NCBI RefSeq assembly: GCF_000699445.3
Contig: NC_067198.1
Coordinates: forward strand, 21,098,536-21,162,535
Direction of reading: 5' to 3'
DNA: 64,000 bases
From: Schistosoma haematobium
Taxonomy: Eukaryota > Platyhelminthes > Trematoda > Strigeidida > Schistosomatidae
Positions within the stretch are counted from its first letter, which is position 1. Every line of letters begins with the position of its first letter. The notes under the pieces were generated by a model. That model was not told the origin of the DNA, searched no databases, and saw nothing but the letters and a program-made list of their open reading frames with translations. The translations under genes were made by a program, and so were the position numbers. Below are positions 27,001 through 38,979 of this stretch, piece by piece.

Positions 27001-30000
27001 GGTGTGGCTCCAAATAAAACCACCTGCTTCGGTTTGGGCACCCGTGCAGTATCCAGCCCTCACACAAACCGAATGATTTATGTGACATATATCTATTTGG
27101 TGCCTCCTTGTATCAATGTTTATGTGTTCAAATAAATAAAGTAAAACTTGCCTACCAAATTAACGAAACACATCACAATTGTGGGAGAAAGACTAGTAAA
27201 TAAAAACCGATACGAGTGAACTAATATTCTTTATCATTTAAAAATAGTGTTCAAGTTTTTAACAAAGTAACCATCTGAATAACCAAGAAACAATATGAGC
27301 AGCGTAAGAGACTATTCCTTATATATGTAATCTCAAAGTCAGACACTTAAACGGAAATTTACATCATTTCCATAACCTTTTTCTTGATAAACACTACAGC
27401 ATAAATAACAGTATATTAGCGGTTCAAATTGATTTAGTTGTAAATTTCTGAACTATTAAATTGCATCACATTAAAACAACAATAAATCTAGTATAGTATA
27501 TCAAACTTGAATGGATATCAGTTTACTAGAAATTTTATCACAAAGTTGTGGGGCCCGTTATTTTGTCGTCACATTTAGATCGGACGATGTTTGTTGAAGG
27601 GCTCTCCACTTTAGTGGCCCGAGATCTGACTCCAAGGAGATTGTAATGATGGTTGTTGCTGAAATATATATGTCGCCTATCCTCGTACATAGTCGACTTT
27701 AATCGCGTTAGTCAATAACGGATTTAGATAAGTCAAATAACGGGAAGGGACTTGTAAATACACATATTTTGTATATGCAGCGAATAGAATAGAGAGAAGC
27801 GAAACGACGCGCAGTGGAGATGGCGGGTAAGCCAACTTCCATTTAACCAAGCATTAATCAATAGTTATAGTTACACGAAAATAAGTTACAGACATGTGAT
27901 GAGTAATGGGATAAGAAATGTACACACACCTACGCTCATGTAAAAACAGTCAAGATCGATAAGCGGATAATTAACAAGGTCAAAATGTGACTCAAGTAGA
28001 ATGAATAGATTGGGTTGTCCGAAAGCGAGAATAAGATATACGGGCTTAACATAATAACCGACACTACAAAGTCATTACTGAATTATAATTAAAAAGCTTG
28101 GTGTTCAAATATGAAGTAAGCCCTGTCTACTAAAATAATCTTAAAACTAAAAGCAATTATTTGTGAGGATACATATTTTACTGTTGTTGATGTTAAGGTC
28201 TCCAACTGATCAATCTCTGTTGGCATATGTGGATCCTGAGATGAATGGCAATATTGAGGTAAACCATACAAATAACATTTATACTCGTTGAATAAGCTAG
28301 TGACTATCTGGATTTAGTGGCTTACTGGATAACACAGCAATTGAAGAGAACAGTACTGAATCCGATTCTTATCACGAACGTCAATAATGAGACATAAGTA
28401 CACTTAACTGACGACATACCCGTACAGGATCCCACTGTTAGCCATTATCTAACTTGGAAGAAATAAGCAATAGTTAAATATATTTCCACAAAAAAAAATC
28501 AAATTAATAAACCACTTTTAATTAAAACTTAAGAAATAAGGATGAAATATAATATCTGCTTACTTTTATGTGGGAATCGTAGAAAAAGTGATATTGTTTG
28601 AGGTGGAACTGATAATGCCTTATACCAACGTCCGGTTGGAGGTAGATGTTGAGAAAATTGTTCAATAGAATCCAGTGTTTCATTTGATAATGTCAGAGAT
28701 TTACGATCTTCAAATATTTCGTCTAAATTATCTGACTGACTTAAGCCTACATGATTAATATCATCTTTTTCTAAGAGTGAGGCCAAAGCAGCAGCTGCAG
28801 CTAATGCAACACGACGATCAAATGGTTCAGCGAAATCGGCTATAGCGCGTAGAACAGTATTTTCATCTTCAAACACGACATTGCCTTAAGGGAGACAGCA
28901 GTGTAGTTGGAAAATTGGATTAAGACCATACATTTAACAAGAGAGATAAGAGGTGAAGAAATAATACACCTAAGCTGATTGACATTATGTAGATGTAAGT
29001 AGGTTTCTGTTGATGTGATTAGTACGATAATGTATGAAAATCAGATCTTAATCGTAACCCACATACAATGTTAAGTCCTCGTTATATAATTTGATAATAA
29101 TGGTCACAAACCCAAATACCGAATGAGATTTAGAGAAAAAATACATACTTTCCAACAAACTGAGTTATTTTGAATTCTTTAGTTGTGATTAGACCATCAT
29201 GACAATGAATATAAGTTTTTTATGTTAAAAGTTCCTAATTCCCCGACAGAATCACAGAGGAACAAGGCTTGTAAAATTAGTCTTTATTAAACCAGTAAAA
29301 TTAGGATGTAGCATTAACAGCCTTAAGTATCCTTTGGAACCCTAGCAAGCGTAATAACTAAAATTAACCAAAGCCTCATACTGCTTTTTTCTAATTCTTT
29401 ATAAAACATAAATGGCTAACCAACTTATTCTACAAAGGTAATTTCTCTATTCTGAAATTATTGTTGTCAGATTACCTTATAAAAGTTTGATTAGTTTAAG
29501 AAACATGAAGGGCAGTTGCTTGCTTGTATTCATACATGAATTCGACTCTCTATTAGCATGTCTAAAAAGAGATATCCAGTACTTAAAGGTACTCACAATT
29601 GGTTGATCACTGAGTAGTGAGGAATGTTATGTTGGTAAAGACTTTTTAGTGCTGATCGAGTCCTATCGATAAAGTTGTAGTGTGACCACTCGTCTAAATG
29701 ACTCAATATATTAAGATATAATGTAGTTGAAGATGGTCAACAATCAGTCGCTGCCCGAACAGCTCAGTAGTAACAACTCATTATGAGGCTGGATGATAGG
29801 GGACTGAATCCCTCTGGGAGCACCTATTACATCAAAACAACAGGTGTGTCTTGCTGACTGATGCTAAGTGGTACGAAAGCTAAACTCAGGGTTTCTTATC
29901 GACAAACTCCAACTATCTAACAGTGCTTACATGTTTTCAACGTATTGAAGTCAATGCCAGATTTTTTTTATTACAAGAAACCACCTTAAGAATATCGTAT

Positions 30001-31821
30001 TCTGATGTTCGTTTTGCAATTGATATTTGATATACACTGATCAGACACCTATTTATTTAGCTTTCCCGCAACCTAAGGTCGAGTATACGTCGACAAAAAT
30101 GACCGAATTTTAAGTGAAAGACCAATGAATAGTAGTAAAAATCAAAGAATTAAAACACTTTCAAACATGTCTCGGACGACTGTTTCACTTTTTTATGATT
30201 ACGCCTAATATTTAACCGTAGATTTTCATTTTCACAGTTTTAAAGAAACTTGTGTAAGTCATGAGCTTGACTCTTGCAATATCCCATTTCAAGTTCAACT
30301 TTCACCACATTATGTGCAAAACAGAACCATAAAATACAAAATACGATCATTTACGAGTTAGTTTTGTTTATGACTAATTGACACCGAACAAAAATATGAT
30401 CCATGATAATCACCGTAACATAGAATTCCAGAAATTAAGGAAAACGAATAACGATATTAGCATAATTAAACATACATGATGCATCATTTATCCATTCGAT
30501 ACATTTTGGGCTGTAATCAGATAACCAAGATAAAACATCCTCTGTACTAAGATTGTGAGTACCCCAAATATGAAGAGCATTTGATCTATAACCCTGTTCT
30601 AATATTTCATTCCTTCCTTTTGGAAAACCTAAGTGGTGATAAATCTTTGCAGCAGAAGCCTGAGTAATCGCTAATGTGGAACCGCAGTTGCAAAATTCAG
30701 ACTATAAAATAAAGTAACACAAAATTTGTGTGATTTAATTACTTGGAAACTAGGAAGGGATCAGTATTTTCAACATGCTAACTGTGATCATTACATATTT
30801 CAGACAGTCGCTGAAAATTTCCATCCTCCTAACATTACTCAGACTAAGTTAAAAGAGATCAATTAATAATGTCACGGTGTGGTTACCTCTAGGAGGCCAG
30901 GTACATTTAACTCACGTTTCCACCACATTACTCAATAAAGATTCAGCATTATTAGATAATTTTCCGTTTTTGCCTAGCAAAGTACTATGTATTCAGTAGA
31001 CTAACAAATATGTAACATGAGAAAGTCTTAAATCTCTAGCAAAACACAAAATATTTTGGTGGGGAATTTTAATTTTGAAAAACTGATGAATATGACTTGG
31101 TCCTGATTCCAGCATTCCGTTCGCTTTATCCTAAACCATTATTTAAAATCCAGCTATTAGATAAGTAGCCAGTTATCCCTCCTACGTATACATATTAATT
31201 AGCTAAAATGTCACTAAATTTTATAACCCGAATAGAAGCACAGATATGACAAACTGTAATGATACAATAAATAAAATATACTGTTACTGACATCCAGATT
31301 TTATCAGTCATCAGCGTGAGAAGTGTTGATTTAATGGTTAGCGCACTCAGTTTTCACCCAGTAGGTTCAAGTTTAAAATGTGACTACATCAACTATTTGG
31401 GAGGCTGGGTAGTTGAACTGGCCTTCACACATGAGATTAATGATAAGTACACAAACTTGTTTTTAGTGAGTTGTATCACCATATAAACTTGACGGTGTAA
31501 ATGAAGGTATCTGTTAGTAGATATCTTGTAGCTTTTTCTTAAAACAAGCGATATAAGAGCAATATTAATGATTTCAATGATAGGATATTCCTTGTTAATG
31601 GGATCATTATCTTTACGTGTTTTTAGTTCAGCATAAAACCAAGTGCGATAACCACAGAAAGAGATGAACTTTTTTTCAAACTCAAGAAAAAAAGCAGTAC
31701 AACTGTGTCTTACCTGACATGAACAATAAATTGGTGACAATATTTGGTCCTTCTGTTCAGCCGGTACATCACAACCATCAACATCTACTGTTACTTTCAG
31801 GCAAGGTACAGAAACAGCCAT
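21013..31821 (-). CDS. NCBP3: Nuclear cap-binding protein subunit 3 (NCBP3/ELYS-like C17orf85 family), complete
   Basis: Six coding exons, 31821-31714, 30701-30476, 28884-28564, 26266-25853, 21918-21516 and 21094-21013, splice in frame with GT-AG sites to 517 codons plus TAA (1554 nt). NCBP3 binds capped RNA with NCBP1 in the nucleus and links to mRNA export. Recognition rests on the RRM-like segment at residues 78-125 (ALHIWG, STEDV, then IEWINDASCNVVFEDE) and on the diagnostic block at 211-243 (LFLRF, PGAERRSVYYRRFGNPNYGG). An acidic run (DEDDD) lies in exon 5, and the C-terminus has SERLGVPG and ends WQRLG. The family's usual cap-contact motif WLDD reads WIND here. The N-terminus (36 residues from exon 1) is short and followed by a Cys-rich CSCQSEFCNCG stretch. 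The start is the ATG at 31821; the fifth acceptor (21918) is the least certain junction. Introns carry an RTE LINE, a solo LTR and other repeats. The vertebrate protein is about 620 residues. Confidence 0.93.
22436..23530 (+). CDS. RTE-type reverse transcriptase, C-terminal portion, open frame
   Basis: The frame is open from LKGVPKKYINLVRALY (22436) to the stop at 23528, about 364 codons without a stop. Motifs in order are SSGVRQGCPLSPFLFN (RT motif 4), LEYADDIVLFGEDADKMQ with the catalytic YADD at about 22686-22697, then CKMLLQD, FTYLGSLIS and LLYGSETW. The C-terminal block is LHQLRWLGHVLHMPSHRLPR. This is the layout of schistosome RTE elements such as SR2 and Perere-3; the exact family name is inference. 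The endonuclease and N-terminal RT motifs are missing, so the copy cannot move by itself. The absence of stops suggests recent insertion. Confidence 0.9.
22436..23764 (+). mobile_element. 5'-truncated RTE-like LINE in an NCBP3 intron, antisense to the host gene
   Basis: The element is truncated at about 22436 and carries the reverse-transcriptase C-terminal half, a 3' UTR, and a terminal GACT tandem repeat (about 23746-23764). Short 3' tandem repeats rather than poly(A) are typical of the RTE clade. It lies in the 3.9-kb intron between exons 21918-21516 and 26266-25853 of NCBP3, on the opposite strand. Confidence 0.88.
23775..23885 (+). repeat. tRNA-like SINE scrap with LINE-type tail
   Basis: AATCGTAAAGCACTCAG followed by AAGTTTAAACC resembles decayed tRNA boxes. 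It then has CCACCTACTTCGGTTTGGAC, which is shared with 27015-27065, 51785-51835 and 52137-52190. Confidence 0.45.
26620..27147 (+). mobile_element. LINE 3' region (probable RTE family), GC-rich, in an NCBP3 intron
   Basis: This GC-rich block in AT-rich surroundings ends in CAAATAAATAAAG. Its last ~140 bp match 52113-52262. No RT motifs are present in this fragment; the open frame at 26935-27135 is within the shared 3' tail and is not called as a gene. Calling it a LINE 3' UTR rests on the shared truncated 3' end and the AAATAAATAAA tail. Confidence 0.6.
27547..28068 (+). mobile_element. Solo-LTR-like repeat, copy 2 (522 bp) with 4-bp target duplication
   Basis: It starts TGTGGGGCCC and ends CACTACA, so the terminal TGT...ACA inverted repeat is present. 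The flanking AAGT at 27543-27546 and 28069-28072 is a perfect 4-bp duplication. It matches 15078-15600 over its whole length. It lies inside the NCBP3 intron 28563-26267, with no retrotransposon coding sequence adjacent. The element family cannot be named from the LTR alone. Confidence 0.82.
28885..30475 (-). other. NCBP3 intron with a tRNA-like repeat
   Basis: Mostly featureless AT-rich sequence. At 29745-29885 a tRNA-like scrap reads CAGCTCAGTAGTAAC, then GGGGACTGAATCCC, about 45 bp apart. That is reminiscent of pol III A and B boxes but not a cloverleaf tRNA. Confidence 0.5.
30702..31713 (-). other. NCBP3 first intron
   Basis: About 1 kb between coding exons 1 and 2. It contains a tRNA-like scrap at 31318-31385 (TTAATGGTTAGCGCACTCAG, then GTAGGTTCAAG). 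No other feature was seen. Confidence 0.6.
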
Positions 31822-31858
31822 GAGTTTTATAGTCCGCCAAACTGACTGCAATCCATCT
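31822..31858 (-). promoter_or_regulatory. 5' UTR with upstream ORF immediately after a splice acceptor
   Basis: On the minus strand a strong acceptor (TTTTCTATACAG, AG at 31858-31857) is followed directly by an ATG at 31856. That ATG opens a nine-codon uORF (MDCSQFGGL, stop at 31829-31827). The uORF ends five bases before the NCBP3 ATG at 31821 and is out of frame with it. The acceptor could join an upstream 5' UTR exon or serve as a spliced-leader trans-splice site, since schistosomes trans-splice many mRNAs. The sequence alone cannot decide between these. Confidence 0.55.
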
Positions 31859-32999
31859 GTATAGAAAAGGTACATTTCTTGCATAACTAAGTAAAGAACA
31901 GTGAGGGACACGGACACCGACAAGTATTATCCAAAACGCTATTGCCATAATAAAAGCCTATGGAGAACTGACACCTGAGGGTCTATCTATTTTGAGCTGG
32001 ATGTTATGTTTTAATGATTACATTGCAAAAGAATTAATGTACAAGTACTGTGCCAAAACTCAAGAGCGAACGTTGAAACGAATTGTGATTACATGACTTT
32101 CATGTCTGACTTGAGACAAAATACAGAAAACGTGGTTATTTAAAAATGACAGAATCAACCAAGACGATAACACAGACCATAAAATTCGTATTACATTCAA
32201 AGCAAACAAAGAGAGGAGAATGAAGGCGTCATCCCCCCCCCAAAAAAAAATGGTGTAAACGAAAATTGTTTATTCTCCAAAAATCCCAACGAAGAGATAG
32301 GAGAGACCACGCTGACTACCGTAAGATTTAAAACAACGGTAGAACCACTACCTCCTAACTTTCAAAAGACATTTAACCGGGCAACAAAATAATATTGGAC
32401 ATGACAACTAATTGTCTTCATCTATAAAGGGGGAAATTCTTGTATTTTTACTATTAAATAATTAGCTGGGTTAATATTTCTCTGTATTTACGCAACAACT
32501 GACCGGAGTTCGCGGAAAGAGAGCAGTAAGATACGACCGACAGACACAACAAGTAACGATAGGATTTGCACTTACCGCCAACTACTCAGGCACAATCGAC
32601 TAACATAAATCTATCTGCAAATATTTCGGGTTAAAAGTAGAACTGAGACACTCTGGCAGAAGCTTCATGAAGTTTTTGCTACCCATATTGGTGCTCAAAA
32701 ATGTACAAAACAACAAATACCTTTCTACTCTCACGCCCTTGTTCATAGTGCTGTGGTGATAGGCCTGATAAGCTTATTTTGTAAATAGTTTTTGATGTTA
32801 TTTGTAGTTATTCTGTCAATTTTTTACTGCATGTACATTTATCGTTAGATGATAAACACGCACAAATCTGCTGAATTAAGTAACGTCTCTAATTTTTGCT
32901 GTGTTTATAACATTTAACTGATATATATTAACATTACTATTTGTGCCTAATAACTCTGTTATCATTTGTGAGTTCAAATATTGTTTGGTCCACCATAGT
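31859..32999. other. Upstream flank of NCBP3, no gene seen
   Basis: It should hold the NCBP3 promoter or upstream 5' exon. A homopolymer junction (nine C then nine A) lies at about 32235-32252. No promoter motif could be supported. Confidence 0.4.
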
Positions 33000-33345
33000 G
33001 TCTTAAAAGCCATTGGTTACAGGAATGGTTCAAAATGGTTCAGCTGGTTGTGGACGGAATAGAAGGGGCTTCCGCTTAACGGCCTTCTGTGTCTAGTAGC
33101 AATGGATCGCCAATACCTCCAGACAGGAACATAGGTATATTAACGATAAAAAGGGAAAAAGAAGTTGGTGAATAATAGTAAGATACTATCCTTAGTCCTT
33201 AAAAATATGTCAAGTTTCCTCTTAAAGGACTCCTGAGAGGTCGTTTGGACTAGCTCAGCCGGCAGCGAATTCCAGCATTTGACAACTCCTAAGGAGTAGA
33301 AGTTGTGTCTATAATCCGTTCCGCTGTTCACATATGCTCTATTTT
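33000..33345 (-). mobile_element. CR1-like LINE 3' end, inverted relative to 43285-43620
   Basis: The minus-strand frame 33331-33140 encodes the end of a LINE ORF2 (VVKCWNSLPAELVQTTSQES, then LDIFLRTKDSILLLF). The sequence is nearly identical, in opposite orientation, to 43290-43620, including the 3' UTR after the stop codon. It is a 5'-truncated copy. Confidence 0.85.
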
Positions 33346-36330
33346 ATCGGATCAGTTGGCCATGATAAGCAAAAATCTTTAATGTCTCACTGACGAACTA
33401 TTTGGCTTCGTCCATGACTAACAGAGTACTCTTTCTTCTTAGTGATGTTTCGAAGATTTAGAGGTAGGACGTTCTTTTTAAGGAACCTCAAAAAATTATA
33501 TTCAACTGAACGACTATCAGTTCTCCTCTGCTATGTCCCATTAAATACAGGATACTGAGAGCAGGACGCAAAAAGACACGTTGTATTTTCTCAGTGATCT
33601 TACTGTTGACCCATCGATCATCTGTTCGATCTGTAACGCCTCTCTTCTGACTTCTATGCTGCAACTAATAAGAAAAAGACCAGCGAAAAGTTTGTCTATC
33701 ATTCATTTTTTTACCCGAGATCATAAACTTTAAACCCCACAGTTCATACACAGTTTCCACTATTACAAACGTTCAGACAATATAGCTACAGGCCTACAAT
33801 ATCCAACCTGTTTTGATTTCTTATTCCTGAGGAAACGTTTCGGTTAATCTAGAGTATACGAATCAGGGAGACTTGTTAGATGGTTCTGATATGAGTCCTA
33901 AGTAACAATGCGAAAACACTTCAGATGTTTTACCAATACAGTCAGGGTTTGGGAACCATTGGAGTTTGTTTATTCATACCAAAATTGGAAATTGGAATCG
34001 TTCATCAGTTTAATCGGGTAGTACGCCTCGCCCCTGGCTTATGCTTAGCATGATTGAGGTAGAACAAGGCCAATGTTAGTCAAAAGTAACAATGCTGTTC
34101 AATAATAATAATAACATGAAGACCTAATGAAGCTTATTATTTCCTGAGCAGCTGTGACTCAAGGCGACTCACAAAACACCCTGAACTCCAAGTTTTATAA
34201 ACTAAAGAATAAGTTGTAGAAACCTATTCTGAGGTTCGATATTAACATTATTTTCATTCTATTACATACTAAATAGATAAAAGGAGAAAACCATAGAAGC
34301 AGGAAACTTAATGTTCAAAGCTGACTATTTCGAAGTACATTCACATCCACAACTAAAGTAAGCTAACTCAGATGACCTGTGCGGAATGGTTGAGAATTTA
34401 CTCGGGTTAGACGGTATTTGTGTGGCCAACCAGCTAACGTCGAAGTCACACTTCGCGGTTAGCACATAGAGTGGATTACACCTTCATTGTATCCGGGCTC
34501 GATATCTGCTTCAGTGACTATGTAGCATAAACGACGTTACTCTAGAAACATATTCATAAGAACGGGTACAAAGAACAGAATGAGACTGTGGTATATGCTA
34601 CTTATGTTGACAAACATTTAGTGTGTATATTTATGGTCTAGTTCAGTATGAGTACATTTATCTTTGTTACCATAATATATATAATCCAGAAATTTTAGAT
34701 TTGTCATGATGTGATCACCTAGCTTATACGACACTACGTGAGTCACATCGTTGTCCATACTAACTCATACTATTGTGGTCTTCATCAATATAATGTTTAG
34801 CGCTTCTAAAGGACACATTTGGGGTGGAGATAGAATAATAAATTCAACGTAAATAAAGATAAGTAACACAGAATGATCGCACCTGTAATACTGAGCCATG
34901 CTAAAACCGATGAATTGTTCCTGCGTTCACCACTTTTAACCTAATCTAAGAGTTACATGTTGAATGCAAGTCTCATTAAATGTATGTTCAGCTTCAAAGA
35001 TCCTGTGGTTAAAAACCAATACCACCACAAGCGGTTACTGAGAGCTGATGGATAATCTAAGTGTTATAGGTCCTTTCCAAAAAGAGCTCAACCAATGGTT
35101 TTGACTTTTAATCTGCTTCTGCGACCAAGAAACGGCTGCTGACATAAAATAGGAGGACATCCTGGTGAAATTTCGCATTCTAACGGCCAAATTCAAATCT
35201 CAACTCTTTCGAACCTACTAGATTCAGCAACCATTCTTACTGAAAGTCTCGTCAACCGGTTTAGCTAAAAGTCCTTTTTATATGGCACGACATAAGAATT
35301 TTTGAGATCCCAGAAATCTCAGTCTCCGAGTGTGAAGTTTCATAAAATGATGTTTCACGGTTAGGGATATCCTAAAATGTCGGGCTGTAATTCAGATAAT
35401 AAGCACAATTACTCTGTTTTCTGATCAGTCCACTATAAAGCTGAGTAGAATTGTTTGGCTGGCTGACTCATATAATATTATGGTGAATCTGTACTCTTCA
35501 GTGACTCCGCTTATCATGTTAAAGAACGTGCCGGTGACAAAATTATATTCGCTTCTTCTCAAAGGTTATTTCTGATGTTGGTGGGTGTTATGAACTATGT
35601 TCAGAGGTCAACCTTCGGAAGTATACTTTTAGTATGATAAATAATTTAGCCGGGGTTCACAGCGATGTGTAAATCTACAATTTTCTGCTCTTGATAAACG
35701 TATTTGTGCACTGACAGTACGAGTTCAGCAAGTGTAGTGAATGCACGTCTTTGATTTGATAAGGCAAGGAACCACCATGTGGTTATTCACTTAATGTTAA
35801 TAAACCGTTGTAAATTGAAACAACTGTTTTATTTTGCAGCAAATTAAACTACAGCTTCATTAAGGAATTTTCTAGTGAGGTTCCGAAAGGTTCTTCTTAC
35901 GTATAGTAAAGGCTTTCCGCATAAAGTATCTTGTAAAATACTATTTATTGATGACAATGTAGAACTTTGCAGTTGTGTTCACAGTCAGCTGTATAGATTA
36001 GGACTTCTGAGAGATGTTCTCGGGCCTCAAGGCTCGACAAATAATAATGGATTAGCTTTCGACACACTTGCACTGTAAAATATTTACCCTAAATCAAAAT
36101 GCGAGCAGATCATATAGCTAAAATAATCCTCTACCACAAATGCTATTGATGGGAAAAACTTCGTATGTCTTTTTCCCTTATAATAAACAATCGTATTCTA
36201 ACAGTGACAGAAATTACTCAGACTGACAAATTCGATAGACTTCTTTTGTCAGTTTGATAGTCGGAATGTTTGCAAAAGGATGTTTACCTAGGGATGAACT
36301 CATAATCATCTGTAGTATTACAAACATAGG
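33346..36330. other. Repeat-derived intergenic sequence, mostly unassigned
   Basis: 34681-34920 resembles 39770-39975 (shared TTTTA(T)AGATTTGTCATG, GTCACATC, GGCTGGAGATAGA-like blocks), so it is part of a dispersed family. The open frame at 35875-36078 may be a decayed LINE piece, but I cannot place it. The rest is unassigned. Confidence 0.4.
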
Positions 36331-36339
36331 GGTAGCTTA

Positions 36340-36620
36340 TCCATGTGGATAAACGACTACCTGGTCGGGCGTCAACAAAGGATACATGTTAATTCGAAGT
36401 TGTCTAGCTAAAAAACTGGACTTACTGAAGTGCCCTGGGGCACAGCCTTGGGTCCAGTGTTATATTCTTTGAGTGTAAATAACCTTAATCCCCTAGCACA
36501 ATCGATTCCGTTATATGCAGACGATATGGAGACATGTAGAGCAGTAAGGAATGAAAATGATTGTTTAGGGCTTCAAAACAACCAAGAGGAATTATCTAGA
36601 TAGTCTTGAGTTCAGAAGTT
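36340..36620 (+). pseudogene. Decayed CR1-like reverse transcriptase fragment
   Basis: With frameshifts it reads RT motifs in order: VGRQQRIHVN, then a GTALGPVLF-like stretch (GGGCACAGCCTTGGGTCCAG), then LYADDM from TTATATGCAGACGATATGG, the catalytic YADD. Stops and shifts break it. Confidence 0.75.
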
Positions 36621-37483
36621 TCTGATTGATGAGTCTCATGACTGACTCGCTAAAATCGTCTTGCTAGCTGTTTTTTACATTTTTAATTACCTCTGAATAC
36701 CAACAGAAACACTAGAGAAGATACTCCAGATGTGATTAAGAGCTTTACTCCAAGACTAGTTATTATGCAGAAAAACGCAGATATTTATGGTATTGCACCT
36801 GCCCTTGTGCTTCTTTAAGTTTCTGGAACCATACTAAACACAGTAGCAGCACAGCTAACTATCCGATCCAAACAGTGACATTTGATTCTGTGTTTGCCAG
36901 AAGTTTCCGCAAGGTTCTATTCAGTGCTAATTAGGTGAAAAGTTTCTCTGGCACTTTTTTTACGCTATGGACTTAAAGAGGGATATTTTTGGGACTGCCT
37001 TATAGTGATACTGGTCTCTAACTACATAATTCTCGAAGGTGAACATATAATTACTGAGAAAATTCATATCCAACAACTAACAGGGAGATAAGGTCAGCAA
37101 CGGTAAACGTCGTAACAATTATATTAGGTATCACTCAACCATAAAGGTGTGGTCACCCTGTTTATAGCCCACTGTATTTCGTATGAAAAATATTACCTTC
37201 TATTCAGTCTAAATTTCTTCTTCAGAAGCGATAGACGTCACATTGCTGACATCTTGAAAGAACGAGGAAGTATAGACGATGGATGAATTTACACGTACAA
37301 TTTTATAGATTTGGTAGTCACATCATGACAAATCTGCAATTTTGAGATTAGGTCTATTATTGTTGTAGTACTAGTAATGAACTAGACAACGGGACGTGGT
37401 TACGAAAGATCTGGGTAGAAGTTATAATGAAAAACAGGTTAGTGTTTTTTTATGGTTTTTCCTGGTTAGCGTTTTTTCAGCGA

Positions 37484-37600
37484 GTTAGTTTTCTACGGGA
37501 TGGGGTCGCTAACCCCATGCCCAACCCTTCTCCTTTATCCAGGATTAGGACCTGCAGTAGCCCCCGAAGGGACTCCAGGCGGGGTTATAAAAAACAGGGT
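37484..37600 (+). repeat. GC-rich dispersed repeat, also at 58312-58395
   Basis: Shares TTTTCTACGGGA, CTTTA(T/C)CC(A/G)GG and the following AG(T)(A)CC block with 58312-58395 in the same orientation. Origin unknown. It is inserted within decayed LINE sequence. Confidence 0.55.
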
Positions 37601-37639
37601 GGAGGATTAAACAAATAACTGTACTGCCCAGTAAAATAC

Positions 37640-38340
37640 TTTTGAGGGTTTTTCAACGCATTCTTTTTGTTACACATGGTGAACGATTTTGAGCTACCTA
37701 TGACCTAGGTAAACACTAATCTAAAAGTCATTATTAGTCAAGACTTGAAAATCACTTCACACTCCCATCTGATAGCTGCTAATATTTTAAGAATCCTCTT
37801 GTCAGTACATAGAGTTTTTTCTAGGTAAATATTAAGACTGTTTTGACTTGTCATACAGTATTTGTTCAAACTAAAGTTGAGTTCTGCACACAACCATCGG
37901 TATCCTTCTTAAAAAAGGACAGTGACCAGTTAGCAAAGGTTCAAATAACGGAAATAATGCTGATTCCCTGTGTCGTCAAGCGGCTGCATGATGAAAGACA
38001 GGCTAAACCAAACATATGCCCCTCATCATATGGAGGGATTTAAAGTGACTGGGATACGGTTTTTAGATTAAGTTTAATAATTTGTACTTCGCAAGCCTTT
38101 ATTTTCTTGTCTTCCAAAATATAGAATTTACTGGGAAACTCCGAAAATTTTCACAAGCCTAGAACAAATTTCTTGTCAGTTGGCTACCGATTATCGAATC
38201 GAATCTTCAACCAGTGGAAGTCCATGACTCAATAAGTTTTTGAAGTCCAATCTCCTAAATCATTCAACAGAAAACTAGGCCAACTGAAGTTACCGATCCT
38301 CTTCTCAGATTGAAGCTGGTTGACTTAGCTAGGTAATCTT
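37640..38340 (+). pseudogene. CR1-like LINE ORF2 C-terminal fragment
   Basis: Decayed frames give DLGKH..., VIISQDLKITSHSHLIAAN, then 37843-38043 with TKVEFCTQPSVSFLKKDSDQ, and a later region ending near AFNQWKSMTQ. This is the usual RT-distal part (thumb to C-terminus) of schistosome CR1-like elements. It is probably the continuation of the RT fragment at 36340-36620. Confidence 0.7.
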
Positions 38341-38979
38341 ACATTAAATAAAGTTCAAGAACAGTAAAGGCGTACCTCTGAATCTCACAGCCAGCTCTGG
38401 TCCTTTGCAACAGGTCTTGAGGAGCAATAGATTATTTCTGTCCGCTACCAGTGTCTGGTGTTTTAATAGCCTTGAAGATGCCACAGGTAGTTGGAGTTCG
38501 ACAACGCTTTAAGCAGTAACACCTAATATGAATCGTACCCACCAAGTGAAATCAAAAGACAGAAGCGAGGAGGTTCGAAGATATATTTGGCAGGCTATCA
38601 ATATATCATGGATCGACTGATCTAATCTGGTTATAGATTGCAGGGGTTGTTGAGCACGGCGTTCCCACTCTTGATCTGGTGCGGATGCATGACCAAGTGT
38701 CTTCAGCTAGGTGAGTCCATTAAAACTAATGTGGTCAGCATTTTATGTCGAAAACTTACAGAGCTATTTATTTTGGGGAGTTATCTACAGCTACAACCTC
38801 AAATGGCCTTCTGATCCGTTTCACAGGTGCCCTGGAGCTTGCTCAAAAAGCTGTTGGAAGTGGGTGTTCAGGTAGACTCTATCAAGCGGGATATAATTGC
38901 AGTCACAGAAACTTAACTGGCCCAGTCTATAGAGGGTAGGGAACTTGATTTTAAAAGTCCAACATTAGTACGAGCCAAG

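Noticed and set aside
31393..31713. Continuation of the NCBP3 first-exon frame
   Set aside because: Read-through into intron 1 after the GTAAGA donor; the splice to 30701 gives the conserved protein.
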